Source: SLFT01 sp964493075
GTDB taxonomy: Bacteria; Hydrogenedentota; Hydrogenedentia; Hydrogenedentales; CAITNO01
Assembly: GCA_964493075.1 (NCBI GenBank)
Contig: CAZBNU010000153.1
Coordinates: forward strand, 1 to 10,009
Reading direction: 5' to 3'
Length of the DNA stretch: 10,009 bases
This document shows positions 1 through 6,053 of this stretch, one piece after another (the first letter of the stretch is position 1; every line of letters begins with the position of its first letter). Position numbers and translations under genes: made by a program. The notes under the pieces were generated by a model, which did not search any database, was not told the DNA's origin, and saw nothing but the letters and a program-made list of their open reading frames with translations.

Positions 1-216
1 GTAGCGGTAACCATTTTTTTTGATAAGGGCACTGTCCGGATTCAGAATGATGCCGCAGAGCATCCCTCCGCTTTCGTGGAAGGCGGATTCATAGAACTCG
101 CCGATATCAGCAGCGGTCACGTATCCCCCATCAAAGCCTTTCTTACCGGGAAAATAAAAGCACGGGGAAATCTTCTGAAACTGCTCAAAATGGCGAAGGT
201 GATCATAAGTCGTTAG
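1..216 (+). CDS. SCP2 sterol-binding domain protein, C-terminal end (5' truncated)
   Basis: The first 71 codons run open from the window edge to a TAG at 214-216. The translation contains a GGFIELADISSGHVSPIKAF stretch followed by LTGKIKARGNLLKLLKMAKV. This matches the end of the SCP2 fold: a variable strand, then the conserved G-x-(I/L)-K-x-x-G-(N/D) turn and a final amphipathic helix. SCP2 domains bind lipids or fatty acyl chains in the cytoplasm, and in bacteria stand-alone copies are usually annotated only as sterol-binding or lipid-transfer proteins. The start and any N-terminal domain lie outside the window, so it is unknown whether this is a single-domain protein or the tail of a larger one. 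No terminator hairpin with a T-run follows. Confidence 0.75.
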   Translation, partial: VAVTIFFDKGTVRIQNDAAEHPSAFVEGGFIELADISSGHVSPIKAFLTGKIKARGNLLKLLKMAKVIISR

Positions 217-667
217 AGGAAATGAAAGCCACGATAATAGTACGGAGCCGCGACAAAATAATTGCCGGAACTGTCGATAGTCTTTGCATATGTTTTTCAA
301 ATGGTTATCGTAATAATTGTTGACAAAGCTTATCAGTAGTGGTTTTTTAATAATGCTTTTCGGTGGGGGGATTCAAAATTCATCCGCGATGCATCCCAGT
401 GACAGCGGATAGTATCAGCACAATTCATAAGCTTTTCAGACACAAGGATAAAAAAGATAATGCTCTGGACTCACCCAATTAATGACGCGGAGGGCCTTCT
501 GGAGTTCCCCGTCCGGTTGATGGGCTTTGAAAAAAAGGGGGGGATTTATACCGATCCGGATAAAATACCGTACCAAAGTGATGGGAGGCTGCAACCTGTT
601 GGAAACAAAGTGTTAAGCACGTCTTCAACAGAAATTCCCAAGGTGTTTTATACGGGCAGGAACCGGA
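217..667. other. Intergenic stretch without a convincing gene
   Basis: Stop codons interrupt all frames except for one low-complexity reading frame at 460-741 that overlaps the next gene. A perfect TTGACA box lies at 320-325, but no TATAAT-like box sits 16-18 bases downstream; the nearest A/T-rich candidate (TAATAAT, 348-354) is too far. ATCCGC and GCGGAT form a weak inverted pair at about 385-410. I see no tRNA, rRNA, transposase remnant or integrase gene. In particular, no intI integron integrase is visible, although an attC site lies just downstream. Confidence 0.5.
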
Positions 668-686
668 AATCCGCATGTTATGCGGA
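668..686. repeat. Perfect inverted repeat containing a GTTATGC core-like box
   Basis: ATCCGCAT and ATGCGGAT are exact inverted repeats separated by GTT. The palindrome lies 30 bases upstream of the ribosome binding site of the coiled-coil/zinc-ribbon gene, so it could be an operator. It also contains GTTATGC (676-682 region), which fits the integron core pattern GTTRRRY at all but one position and is the exact reverse complement of GCATAAC, the R'' box of the attC at 1091. In a gene cassette the R'' box pairs with the core bases at the cassette's own 5' end, so this may be the left boundary of the cassette. Confidence 0.45.
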
Positions 687-727
687 TCAACCTAATTATT
701 GGTTATACTTTTCCATAGGAGGTAGAG

Positions 728-1075
728 GTGGGCTTAATTGACACAGTAAAAGACGTTGCCGTTTTGGTACAAAAAGCTGACAATATAGATTTGGTGAAGC
801 ATATACTCGCTCTTCAGACACAAGTCCAGGAAATATTAGATGAGAATCGAACATTAAAAGCCCGAATTGAAGAAGTTGAAAAGCTGCTGACTTTTGCAAA
901 GACTCTAAGCTTTAAACCCCCCTTTTATTTTGCAGAGAACGACAAAATTCCCTTATGTGCACGATGTTGGGAAATAAGCAAAAAAGCAGTACACGTAGTG
1001 AGTATATTCAAAAATAAACCTCATGACCGATGGGATTGTCCTGAATGTAAATTCACGTACATTGTCAAGCATTAA
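728..1075 (+). CDS. Small coiled-coil plus zinc-ribbon protein, probable integron cassette gene
   Basis: The 115-residue product has two visible parts. Residues about 20-58 form a heptad-like coiled coil (hydrophobics at I20, V23, I26/L27, V33, I36/L37, L43, I47, V50, L53/L54). The C-terminal half carries a zinc ribbon, C77-x2-C80 with C104-x2-C107, in the contexts PLCARCWE and WDCPEC. The layout suggests an oligomer that presents a metal-bound binding module, but partner and function are unknown and I do not recognise a named family. GTG at 728 is chosen because AGGAGGT (717-723) sits four bases upstream and no ATG lies nearby. The gene is immediately followed, after 15 bases, by an attC site, the standard cassette order of one promoterless ORF then attC. 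It is A+T-richer than the SIR2/Ago genes that follow, fitting a separate origin. Confidence 0.75.
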   Translation: MGLIDTVKDVAVLVQKADNIDLVKHILALQTQVQEILDENRTLKARIEEVEKLLTFAKTLSFKPPFYFAENDKIPLCARCWEISKKAVHVVSIFKNKPHDRWDCPECKFTYIVKH

Positions 1076-1090
1076 CAATGTAATGATTTA

Positions 1091-1163
1091 GCATAACAAC
1101 ATCTTTGAGAGGGATGCTCATTACGCTACGCTTCATTCGCACCCCTCAAGATGAGCGTTAGGC
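1091..1163 (+). other. attC: Integron attC recombination site
   Basis: A 73-base imperfect palindrome begins with GCATAAC (R'', 1091-1097) and ends with GTTAGGC (R', 1157-1163), which fits GTTRRRY exactly. The inner arms pair as ATCTT-t-GAG-a-GGG-a-TGC against the complement of GCACCCCTCAAGAT, leaving three unpaired bases (t, a, a) on one arm only. Unpaired spacers (aac; gagc) lie between the R and L boxes and about 20 bases form the apical variable part. These are the defining traits of attC: conserved core boxes, little other sequence conservation, extrahelical bases that set strand choice, and an unpaired central spacer. The site lies directly 3' of a small ORF in the expected orientation. 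Recombination by IntI would cut between G1157 and T1158. Confidence 0.83.
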
Positions 1164-1171
1164 TGCAAGAA

Positions 1172-1176
1172 AAGGA
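1172..1176 (+). promoter_or_regulatory. Ribosome binding site deciding the TTG start of the SIR2-APAZ gene
   Basis: AAGGA (1172-1176) is eight bases before TTG at 1185. This supports the rare TTG start, because the next in-frame ATG (at the MWFLGAG segment) would cut into the SIR2 nucleotide-binding motif. The site begins only nine bases after the attC core box, so translation initiation signals were brought in or created right at the cassette junction. I see no promoter between the attC and the gene, so it may be read through from upstream. Confidence 0.6.
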
Positions 1177-1184
1177 ATCACCAA

Positions 1185-2957
1185 TTGAATCTAACAGCGA
1201 AATTGCCAGAAACTGACTTTCTTCAGCACTACCTCCAGAATGCACCGCATTTGATGTGGTTTCTGGGAGCGGGAACTTCTCGTGCCGCTGGCCTGCCAAC
1301 CGCCACCGATATTATCTGGGATTTAAAACACCGCTATTACTGCCTGCATGAAAATCAGGACTTGCATTCCCACGATATCAACAACAGCGCCATTAAAAAA
1401 AAGATTCAAGCATACATGGATAGTAAGAGGTTCCCGGCTCTATGGAGCCCGGAAGAATATTCCTTCTATTTTGATTTGACCTTCGGCAATGACGATGAAG
1501 CGCAGCAAAGCTATATCCATGAAGCTCTTGCCAATGAAAAGGTTTCCCTGAATATAGGACATCGCGTATTGGCAGCCTTAATGGAGATGGGGCAGGCGAG
1601 GATCGTCTTCACGACAAACTTTGACGGCGTCATAGAAACGGCTTTTGCCGCTGTTACCGGCAAGAATCTCTCTGCCTTCCATCTGGAAGGCTCATACGCG
1701 GCTTTAGATGCTCTGAATGCGGAGCGTTTTCCGCTTTACGCCAAGGTCCACGGTGATTTCCGCTACCAAAGTATAAAGAACCTCACGAAAGATTTGCTCA
1801 GCAATGACAGCGAAATTCAGAAATGTTTTCTGGCAGCCGCTACAAGATACGGGCTGGTCGTATCCGGCTATAGCGGGCGTGATAGTAATGTGATATCCAT
1901 GTTTCTGGGTGCGCTAGATCAGAGCAATGCGTTTCCGCACGGGCTGTTCTGGACGGTTCCAAGAATATCCGGGGCGGAAGATAATGTACGGAAACTTATC
2001 GCATATGCCAAAGAAAAAGGCGTGCGTGCGCATCTCGTGGAAACCGGAACCTTCGACGAAATTCTCTCCAAAATATGGCGGCAGGTAAAAGGAAAGCCCC
2101 AAGCGCTTGATGGAAAGGTTAGAACTGCCCACGTTGCAAGCGTTTCTATTCCACTTCCTGCGCCTGGCAAGCAGTTTCCGATCCTGCGTACAAACGCCTT
2201 GCCCATACTTACTCCTCCAGCCAGCTGTGGCATGGTGGATTTGGACGGCTCCATCACATTTGGTGATCTCAAGAAAAAAATCATTGAACAATCGCCAAAA
2301 GCGGTTCTGACTTATACTGACAAAATTCTATTTTGGGGAGATAAGGAAGAAATCGTTAAGGTTCTTCCCACTGACAAAATCAATGCGATCAAGCCTTTTA
2401 ACTTCGAGGATGGCGCACAAAGCGCATCATCGTCCACTTTCGTGAAGTCCTTCTTCGAGGAGGCACTTGCGACAGCGCTTTGCCATGGCAAGCCGCTGTT
2501 TTTGCGGCGCAAATATAAAACATACTATGCCGTTGTGCAGTATGATGCCGCGACGGAACGACTGTTTTCACGTTTGCGAAATGTGCTGGGCTACAACAAC
2601 AATCCGGCTGTGATCACGGGGAATGTTCCAAGACTTAAGGACGTGACTTGGGCGGAAAGTGTGTCGATCCGGCTTGAAAATCGCGGTGGGAAGCTTTGGG
2701 TCGCGCTCAGGCCAGACATCTGGATCAAGCCTCTTGCGAGAAGGCAGGAAGCGCGCGACTTTCTGCGCCTGCGCCGTCTGAAACGCTACAACAAGCAGTC
2801 CTATCATCTTCTGGATGCATGGATTGAAATCTTACTCGGTGCTGTTGGCTCAGGGAGTGTGGTAAAGGTGTCCTGTTTTCCAAATTCTGAATATAGCGCC
2901 GTATTCGAGATCGGAACCCGCACGGCCTACAGCGGTGGAGGCGGTTATGGATTCTAA
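1185..2957 (+). CDS. SIR2-APAZ NADase subunit of a short-Argonaute (SPARSA) defence system
   Basis: The 590-residue protein starts with a SIR2-like NAD-binding domain (about residues 15-290). GAGTSRAAGLP lies at 28-38, TTNFD at 143-147, a KVHGD motif with the probable catalytic His at 189, and SGYSGRD at 227-233. The rest (about 320-590) has no enzyme motif and fits the APAZ domain, which resembles the N, L1 and L2 parts of long Argonautes and holds the short Ago and the guide-target duplex. In studied SPARSA systems the pair uses guide RNA to recognise invading plasmid or phage DNA, whereupon SIR2 hydrolyses NAD+ and the cell stops growing or dies. The size is close to that of known SIR2-APAZ proteins and all key SIR2 residues are present, so it looks functional. 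The TTG start is supported by AAGGA upstream. Its 3' end overlaps the Argonaute gene by 11 bases, implying translational coupling and roughly equal amounts of both subunits. Confidence 0.9.
   Translation: MNLTAKLPETDFLQHYLQNAPHLMWFLGAGTSRAAGLPTATDIIWDLKHRYYCLHENQDLHSHDINNSAIKKKIQAYMDSKRFPALWSPEEYSFYFDLTFGNDDEAQQSYIHEALANEKVSLNIGHRVLAALMEMGQARIVFTTNFDGVIETAFAAVTGKNLSAFHLEGSYAALDALNAERFPLYAKVHGDFRYQSIKNLTKDLLSNDSEIQKCFLAAATRYGLVVSGYSGRDSNVISMFLGALDQSNAFPHGLFWTVPRISGAEDNVRKLIAYAKEKGVRAHLVETGTFDEILSKIWRQVKGKPQALDGKVRTAHVASVSIPLPAPGKQFPILRTNALPILTPPASCGMVDLDGSITFGDLKKKIIEQSPKAVLTYTDKILFWGDKEEIVKVLPTDKINAIKPFNFEDGAQSASSSTFVKSFFEEALATALCHGKPLFLRRKYKTYYAVVQYDAATERLFSRLRNVLGYNNNPAVITGNVPRLKDVTWAESVSIRLENRGGKLWVALRPDIWIKPLARRQEARDFLRLRRLKRYNKQSYHLLDAWIEILLGAVGSGSVVKVSCFPNSEYSAVFEIGTRTAYSGGGGYGF
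2937..2941 (+). promoter_or_regulatory. Ribosome binding site for the Argonaute gene inside the SIR2-APAZ 3' end
   Basis: GGAGG at 2937-2941 lies five bases before ATG 2947. A GTG at 2935 is in the same frame but overlaps this Shine-Dalgarno and has none of its own, so 2947 is the better start. It codes within the Gly-rich tail of the SIR2-APAZ protein. Confidence 0.7.
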
Positions 2958-4371
2958 TCCTTCAAACCTTCCTGCACATTCCATCTTGCCAGAACCTCGT
3001 CTTCTGTTTCAGGGAAACGGGACAGATACGCATCCGCTTCGCGGATTATTGCAGCATGGCCCGTATAGCGTCGGTTTGGGTCTGCCTAGTCAAGTCAGGT
3101 TAGCCTATCTCGCACCGGCGGGGTACATGCGTAAATTAGAAGGTATTGTGTCAGAACTCGGCAAGCCAGCCGCGCCGAAAGAAGCCCTCAATTACTATGT
3201 TCAGTACCCAGGGTTTGAAAGGGTATTCCGTGTTCCGTTGGTTGCACCGGCAGAAGCGCTGAAATGCGCCACGCTTGTAGAGTGTGACGCTCTTGCGGCC
3301 TCTGGAAACGGGATCGCCCTATCGGAAAAAATTCTTCAGTCCATGGCGGGCTTGCTCAGGCAAAAGCATGCGTTCGATGTTCTTCTCATTTATCTGCCCC
3401 CGAACTGGAAAGCGTGCTTCGAGTATGAGGGCTTTAACCTGCATGACCGGATCAAGGCAAAGGTCGCACCGCTCAATCTACCAATCCAGATAGTCAACGA
3501 CATTGCTATTACCCGAAACTGCCGAGCCAATGTGATGTGGGGTATCAGTGTTGCCCTTTATGCGAAGGCCGGCGGAATTCCGTGGAAACTTGCCGATTGG
3601 AACAAGGACGAAGCCTATATTGGCCTGAGCTACGCCACCAAGAAGCATGCGGATGGACATGATTACACTACCTGTTGCAGCCAGGTCTTTGATCCGGACG
3701 GCACAGGTTTTGAGTTTGTTGCCTACGATACGCGTGAATTCACGACTGACCGCAAAGGCAATCCTTATCTCAGATATCAGGAAATGCAGTCCGTTCTGTC
3801 CAAGAGCCTACACCTGTATCAGAACGGTCATAACGGACGCATGCCGCGCAAGATTTTCGTCCACAAGACGACACATTTTACCGAAGAGGAAATACAGGGA
3901 GCGTTCGATGCTTTCGGCGGCAAGACTGAAATTGAACTTGTCCAGATCATACGGGGTACAAACTGGTATGGCCTAAAAGTCGATGGCCTGCGAGGAGCAG
4001 ATCAAAAACCCGGACCTGTCGCCTATCCGGTGGACCGCGGTCTATATCAACCATTGACCGGGTCGGAATGCCTGCTCTGGACGCAAGGCAGCGTGACAGG
4101 GGTCAATCCGCAGCGGTCAAATCAGCCGGTTTTTAAGGAAGCCGCGCTCAAACCGCTGCCCGGCCCCATAATGTTGCGCCGTTTTTCCGGTGTTGGAGGA
4201 TGGCACGATACCTGTTCAAGCATCCTCGGTCTGACGAAAGTAGACTGGAACAACAATACACTCTACAAGACACTTCCTGTCACACTTGTGTATTCACAGG
4301 TCTTTGCTAATGTTGTAAAACAGACACCAGATATTGTGAATGAAATATACGACTACCGGTTCTTTATGTAG
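2947..4371 (+). CDS. Short prokaryotic Argonaute (MID-PIWI), catalytically inactive, SPARSA partner
   Basis: The 474-residue protein has the length and order of a short pAgo: MID then PIWI, with no N or PAZ domain. The MID guide-end pocket can be followed as HDRIK (166-170), Q181 in PIQIV and K207 in the YAKAGGIPW block, which corresponds to the conserved K-x-GG-x-PW segment. In PIWI the first catalytic Asp is replaced by Ser (YIGLSY, S228), and the usual HRDG motif reads HKTT (306-309), so two of the DEDX acids are missing and target cleavage is not expected. This is normal for short Agos, which act as sensors. The C-terminus ends in aromatic residues (YDYRFFM), as is typical of Argonautes. 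It should form a heterodimer with the SIR2-APAZ product from the overlapping upstream gene. No promoter of its own is seen. The identification is strong; the guide and target types are inferred from the family. Confidence 0.9.
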   Translation: MDSNPSNLPAHSILPEPRLLFQGNGTDTHPLRGLLQHGPYSVGLGLPSQVRLAYLAPAGYMRKLEGIVSELGKPAAPKEALNYYVQYPGFERVFRVPLVAPAEALKCATLVECDALAASGNGIALSEKILQSMAGLLRQKHAFDVLLIYLPPNWKACFEYEGFNLHDRIKAKVAPLNLPIQIVNDIAITRNCRANVMWGISVALYAKAGGIPWKLADWNKDEAYIGLSYATKKHADGHDYTTCCSQVFDPDGTGFEFVAYDTREFTTDRKGNPYLRYQEMQSVLSKSLHLYQNGHNGRMPRKIFVHKTTHFTEEEIQGAFDAFGGKTEIELVQIIRGTNWYGLKVDGLRGADQKPGPVAYPVDRGLYQPLTGSECLLWTQGSVTGVNPQRSNQPVFKEAALKPLPGPIMLRRFSGVGGWHDTCSSILGLTKVDWNNNTLYKTLPVTLVYSQVFANVVKQTPDIVNEIYDYRFFM

Positions 4372-4392
4372 TAGTCGCAATGGATTTGCAAG

Positions 4393-4427
4393 GCATAGGT
4401 TTCAGGCCAACACAATTGACACCTATG
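4393..4427 (+). terminator. Possible hairpin after the SPARSA operon
   Basis: CATAGGT (4393-4399) and ACCTATG (4421-4427) are exact inverted repeats about 20 bases past the Argonaute stop. The loop is 21 bases long and no T-run follows, so this is at best a weak or Rho-type end signal. Confidence 0.25.
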
Positions 4428-4459
4428 ACCTATACACCAAATGGACCAAACAACAAATT

Positions 4460-4649
4460 CAGCGGTCGCAAAAAGCCGCACCGCTGATTAAATCGATGGT
4501 GCGGACGATTCGCGTCGCACCATCGGGCTGCGTATTGCCATCCGCTTTCAGTCAAGCGCTTCGCGCCTGACCATCAAGCGGATGCAGCAGACAGCCGCAC
4601 ACGCGAGCAAGCTCGCGCGTCCGCCTTCTGCTGATCCATAGCCCGATGG
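4460..4649 (+). ncRNA. Multi-hairpin structured element with competing stems (candidate RNA leader or folded DNA site)
   Basis: Six stems are packed into 190 bases. CAGCGGT/ACCGCTG pairs at 4460-4486. A long stem pairs CGATGGTGC-GACG with CGTC-GCACCATCG (4494-4525). An outer 10-bp stem pairs CCATCGGGCT (4520-4529) with AGCCCGATGG (4640-4649). Inside that, CATCCGCTT/AAGCGGATG (4539-4584) carries an inner near-perfect 9-bp arm (4551-4571), and CAGCAGA/TCTGCTG (4585-4633) contains CGCGAGC/GCTCGCG (4602-4617). The outer stem and the 4494-4525 stem share CCATCG (4520-4525), so they exclude each other, as in a switch. The element ends just before the Shine-Dalgarno of the next gene. It is much more G+C-rich than its flanks. 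No known riboswitch or ncRNA family is recognised. It could also act as folded single-stranded DNA or be a palindromic repeat element. Confidence 0.55.
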
Positions 4650-4662
4650 CATCGGAGGATGC
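4649..4662 (+). promoter_or_regulatory. Shine-Dalgarno in the loop of a small hairpin before the acidic gene
   Basis: GCATC (4649-4653) can pair with GATGC (4658-4662). This leaves GGAG in the loop and puts the start codon (4663) immediately after the stem. GGAGG (4654-4658) is four bases from ATG. Together with the outer stem ending at 4649, this offers a way to control translation, although a five-pair stem is short. Confidence 0.35.
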
Positions 4663-5010
4663 ATGAAACTAAGCTGTCAGAGTGTTTCTACATCGGAAGC
4701 CGATGATGAAATGTTCCAGGTTTTATTCGAGATAGCGCGTGATGATGAGGACGGGCCTTACCTGCTTCTCCAGCGTGCTTTCTTGGAGGAAGATGACGGT
4801 GAAGATGATCCATGTTACGTCGAGACCAATGAAGAACACTTGATAGGATACTACCCGAATCTTCGTGCAGAACTCACACGGAACCGACTGACTCTCAATC
4901 TGCCACCACCTGCTACTGAAACCATTGAAGTGAACTTTCAAATTACAAATCCAGAGTTTCAGGAAGTCAGGCGGATGCTCACTATAGTCTTGCATCAAGA
5001 TTTTAAGTAG
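4663..5010 (+). CDS. Small acidic protein, possibly Imm10-family immunity protein
   Basis: The 115-residue product is strongly acidic, with an Asp/Glu-rich run at about 42-49 and another at 26-30. There is no signal peptide, membrane segment or cysteine motif. The pattern resembles the Imm10 immunity family as I remember it: a YLLLQRA strand at about 33-39, an acidic segment, a CYVE strand, alternating hydrophobic strands (LTLNL, IEVNF) and a closing EFQEVRRMLTIVL helix. Imm10 proteins protect against toxins of polymorphic toxin systems and often occur as orphans in accessory regions. No toxin gene is visible next to it. The start is fixed by GGAGG at 4654-4658. It is separated from the SPARSA operon by the multi-hairpin block, so membership in the same transcript is possible but unproven. 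Family assignment is tentative; that it is a real gene is more certain. Confidence 0.6.
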   Translation: MKLSCQSVSTSEADDEMFQVLFEIARDDEDGPYLLLQRAFLEEDDGEDDPCYVETNEEHLIGYYPNLRAELTRNRLTLNLPPPATETIEVNFQITNPEFQEVRRMLTIVLHQDFK

Positions 5011-5305
5011 GAAACATAAAGCAATGCCAAGAAATTGATGTTCCTGACCATTATGGTTGTTGATTAGGGTCGGACCAAGGCAATCGATTGATACGTATGT
5101 ATTATAGGCAGGAATTCCTCTTTTTTAGAGGCTTAAGACGACATCATATCGAAAAGGACCGTCTAAGAAAGCAGCAGTAAGATGTCAAGGGCAAATCGTC
5201 ATTATTAACATTATAGAATGGAAAGACAAATATAACCTTGCTCTTTCAGCCGACAGCTGATTACTGTGGCTGAAGAGCCCGGTAGATAAAAAAAGAAAGG
5301 GAAAG
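5011..5305. other. Intergenic region before the thioesterase gene
   Basis: No gene is seen in either strand; the one minus-strand frame that extends in here is antisense to the thioesterase gene and lacks a recognisable product. CCTCT/AGAGG around a T-run (about 5117-5131) is a small hairpin that may end transcription from the left. A clear stem-loop lies at 5241-5276. Confidence 0.5.
5241..5276 (+). promoter_or_regulatory. Stem-loop in the 5' leader of the thioesterase gene
   Basis: CTCTTTCAGCC pairs with GGCTGAAGAG (one extra T), and ACAG with CTGT inside it, around a CTGATTA loop. The hairpin ends about 30 bases before the start codon. No run of T follows, so an mRNA leader structure or an operator is more likely than an intrinsic terminator. 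Confidence 0.4.
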
Positions 5306-5740
5306 ATGGATTTCTTTGAATTTAAACCTTTTGAAGGTAAGTATTTATCATCAGTGGAAAGCCCGATTATAAGCCCAGTAACGAAATGGCTTAATCCCAA
5401 ATTAATTTTTATTGATAGCAAAAGTATGGAATGCGAATTTGAGGTCCGGCCGGAGATGGCAGATCCGCCTGGTATGCTTCATGGCGGTATTAGAGCAGCA
5501 ATGGTATCTGATGTTCTTGGGATTTTGGCTAATCTTCTGGGAGATGAAGTACCGGCTATTACATCAAATATGAATATAGATTTTATTGGTAAAGCGTTTG
5601 TTGGTGATACCGTTCGGGTTGTAGCTGAGGTAGTAAATAAAGGCAGTAGCTTAATTTACATGTCCGGAATAATGGTTAACGAAAAAAAACAAATTGTTGC
5701 AAAAGGATCTACCTCTCTCTTTATTTTGAATAGAAAATAA
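5306..5740 (+). CDS. PaaI-family hotdog-fold thioesterase
   Basis: The 144-residue protein has the length and core pattern of the PaaI/4HBT thioesterases. MLHGG-x5-MVSD places the HGG turn at 59-61 and the following acidic residue at D69, where the family has its catalytic Asp/Glu on the central hotdog helix. It is followed by the strand pair TSNMNIDFIGKAFVGDTVRVVAEVV and a closing strand with GKSLxG-like GSSLIYMSGIM. Such enzymes are cytoplasmic tetramers that hydrolyse acyl-CoA thioesters, often aromatic or medium-chain; the true substrate cannot be told from sequence. A purine-rich GAAAGGGAAAG lies directly before the ATG. The gene stands alone, with no fatty-acid or aromatic degradation genes beside it apart from the distant SCP2 end. 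Confidence 0.85.
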   Translation: MDFFEFKPFEGKYLSSVESPIISPVTKWLNPKLIFIDSKSMECEFEVRPEMADPPGMLHGGIRAAMVSDVLGILANLLGDEVPAITSNMNIDFIGKAFVGDTVRVVAEVVNKGSSLIYMSGIMVNEKKQIVAKGSTSLFILNRK

Positions 5741-5866
5741 AGGGGCCAGGGACTCCTTTTAATTGATACTCATTTTCCTGCTGTTCCGCAACCCGTTCGG
5801 GCACACGATGAAAAAGAAAAAATGAAATTACTTTGCCGAAGCGAAAGCTTTTGGAGGCTTAACTGC

Positions 5867-5953
5867 ATGAAAAAGAAGACCTTATTTATTCTTATCTCAT
5901 TGGCACTGGCTTTTTTCTGCCTTTTCCCCGGACACATAGCGGCAGCCGAACCG
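5867..5953 (+). CDS. Signal-peptide start of an exported protein, cut by the assembly gap (probably the N-terminus of the PSD-like protein)
   Basis: ATG 5867 has GGAGG (5853-5857) nine bases upstream. The 29 visible codons read as a Sec signal peptide: MKKK, a hydrophobic core of about 18 residues, and a GHIAAAEP end with an AxA-type cleavage site. The coding sequence then runs into 100 Ns. Strand and spacing, and the fact that the decarboxylase-like frame after the gap lacks its N-terminus, make it likely that both pieces are one gene. The nominal frames differ (5867 versus 6054), but a 100-N run is usually a placeholder of unknown true length, so this is not evidence against it. Confidence 0.6.
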
Positions 5954-6053
5954 NNNNNNNNNNNNNNNNNNNNNNNNNNNNNNNNNNNNNNNNNNNNNNN
6001 NNNNNNNNNNNNNNNNNNNNNNNNNNNNNNNNNNNNNNNNNNNNNNNNNNNNN
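5954..6053. other. Assembly gap (100 Ns)
   Basis: Exactly 100 undetermined bases separate the signal-peptide start from the decarboxylase-like coding region. A round number of this kind marks scaffolded contigs rather than a measured length. Confidence 0.97.

Noticed and set aside
212..218. GTTAGAG at the SCP2 stop codon as an attC core box
   Set aside because: It lacks the final pyrimidine of GTTRRRY, has no upstream inverted arm, and coincides with the conserved end of a chromosomal gene.
460..741. Open frame of 93 codons on the + strand before the coiled-coil/zinc-ribbon gene
   Set aside because: The translation has no recognisable domain, the Shine-Dalgarno is distant, and it overlaps both the palindrome and the better supported start at 728.
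1914..2291. Two overlapping minus-strand frames of over 120 codons inside the SIR2-APAZ gene
   Set aside because: They are antisense to a clearly coding frame with SIR2 motifs and show no domain or ribosome binding site.
4416..4436. TTGACA followed by TATACA as a promoter for the structured element or acidic gene
   Set aside because: The spacing is only nine bases, far below the 16-18 needed.
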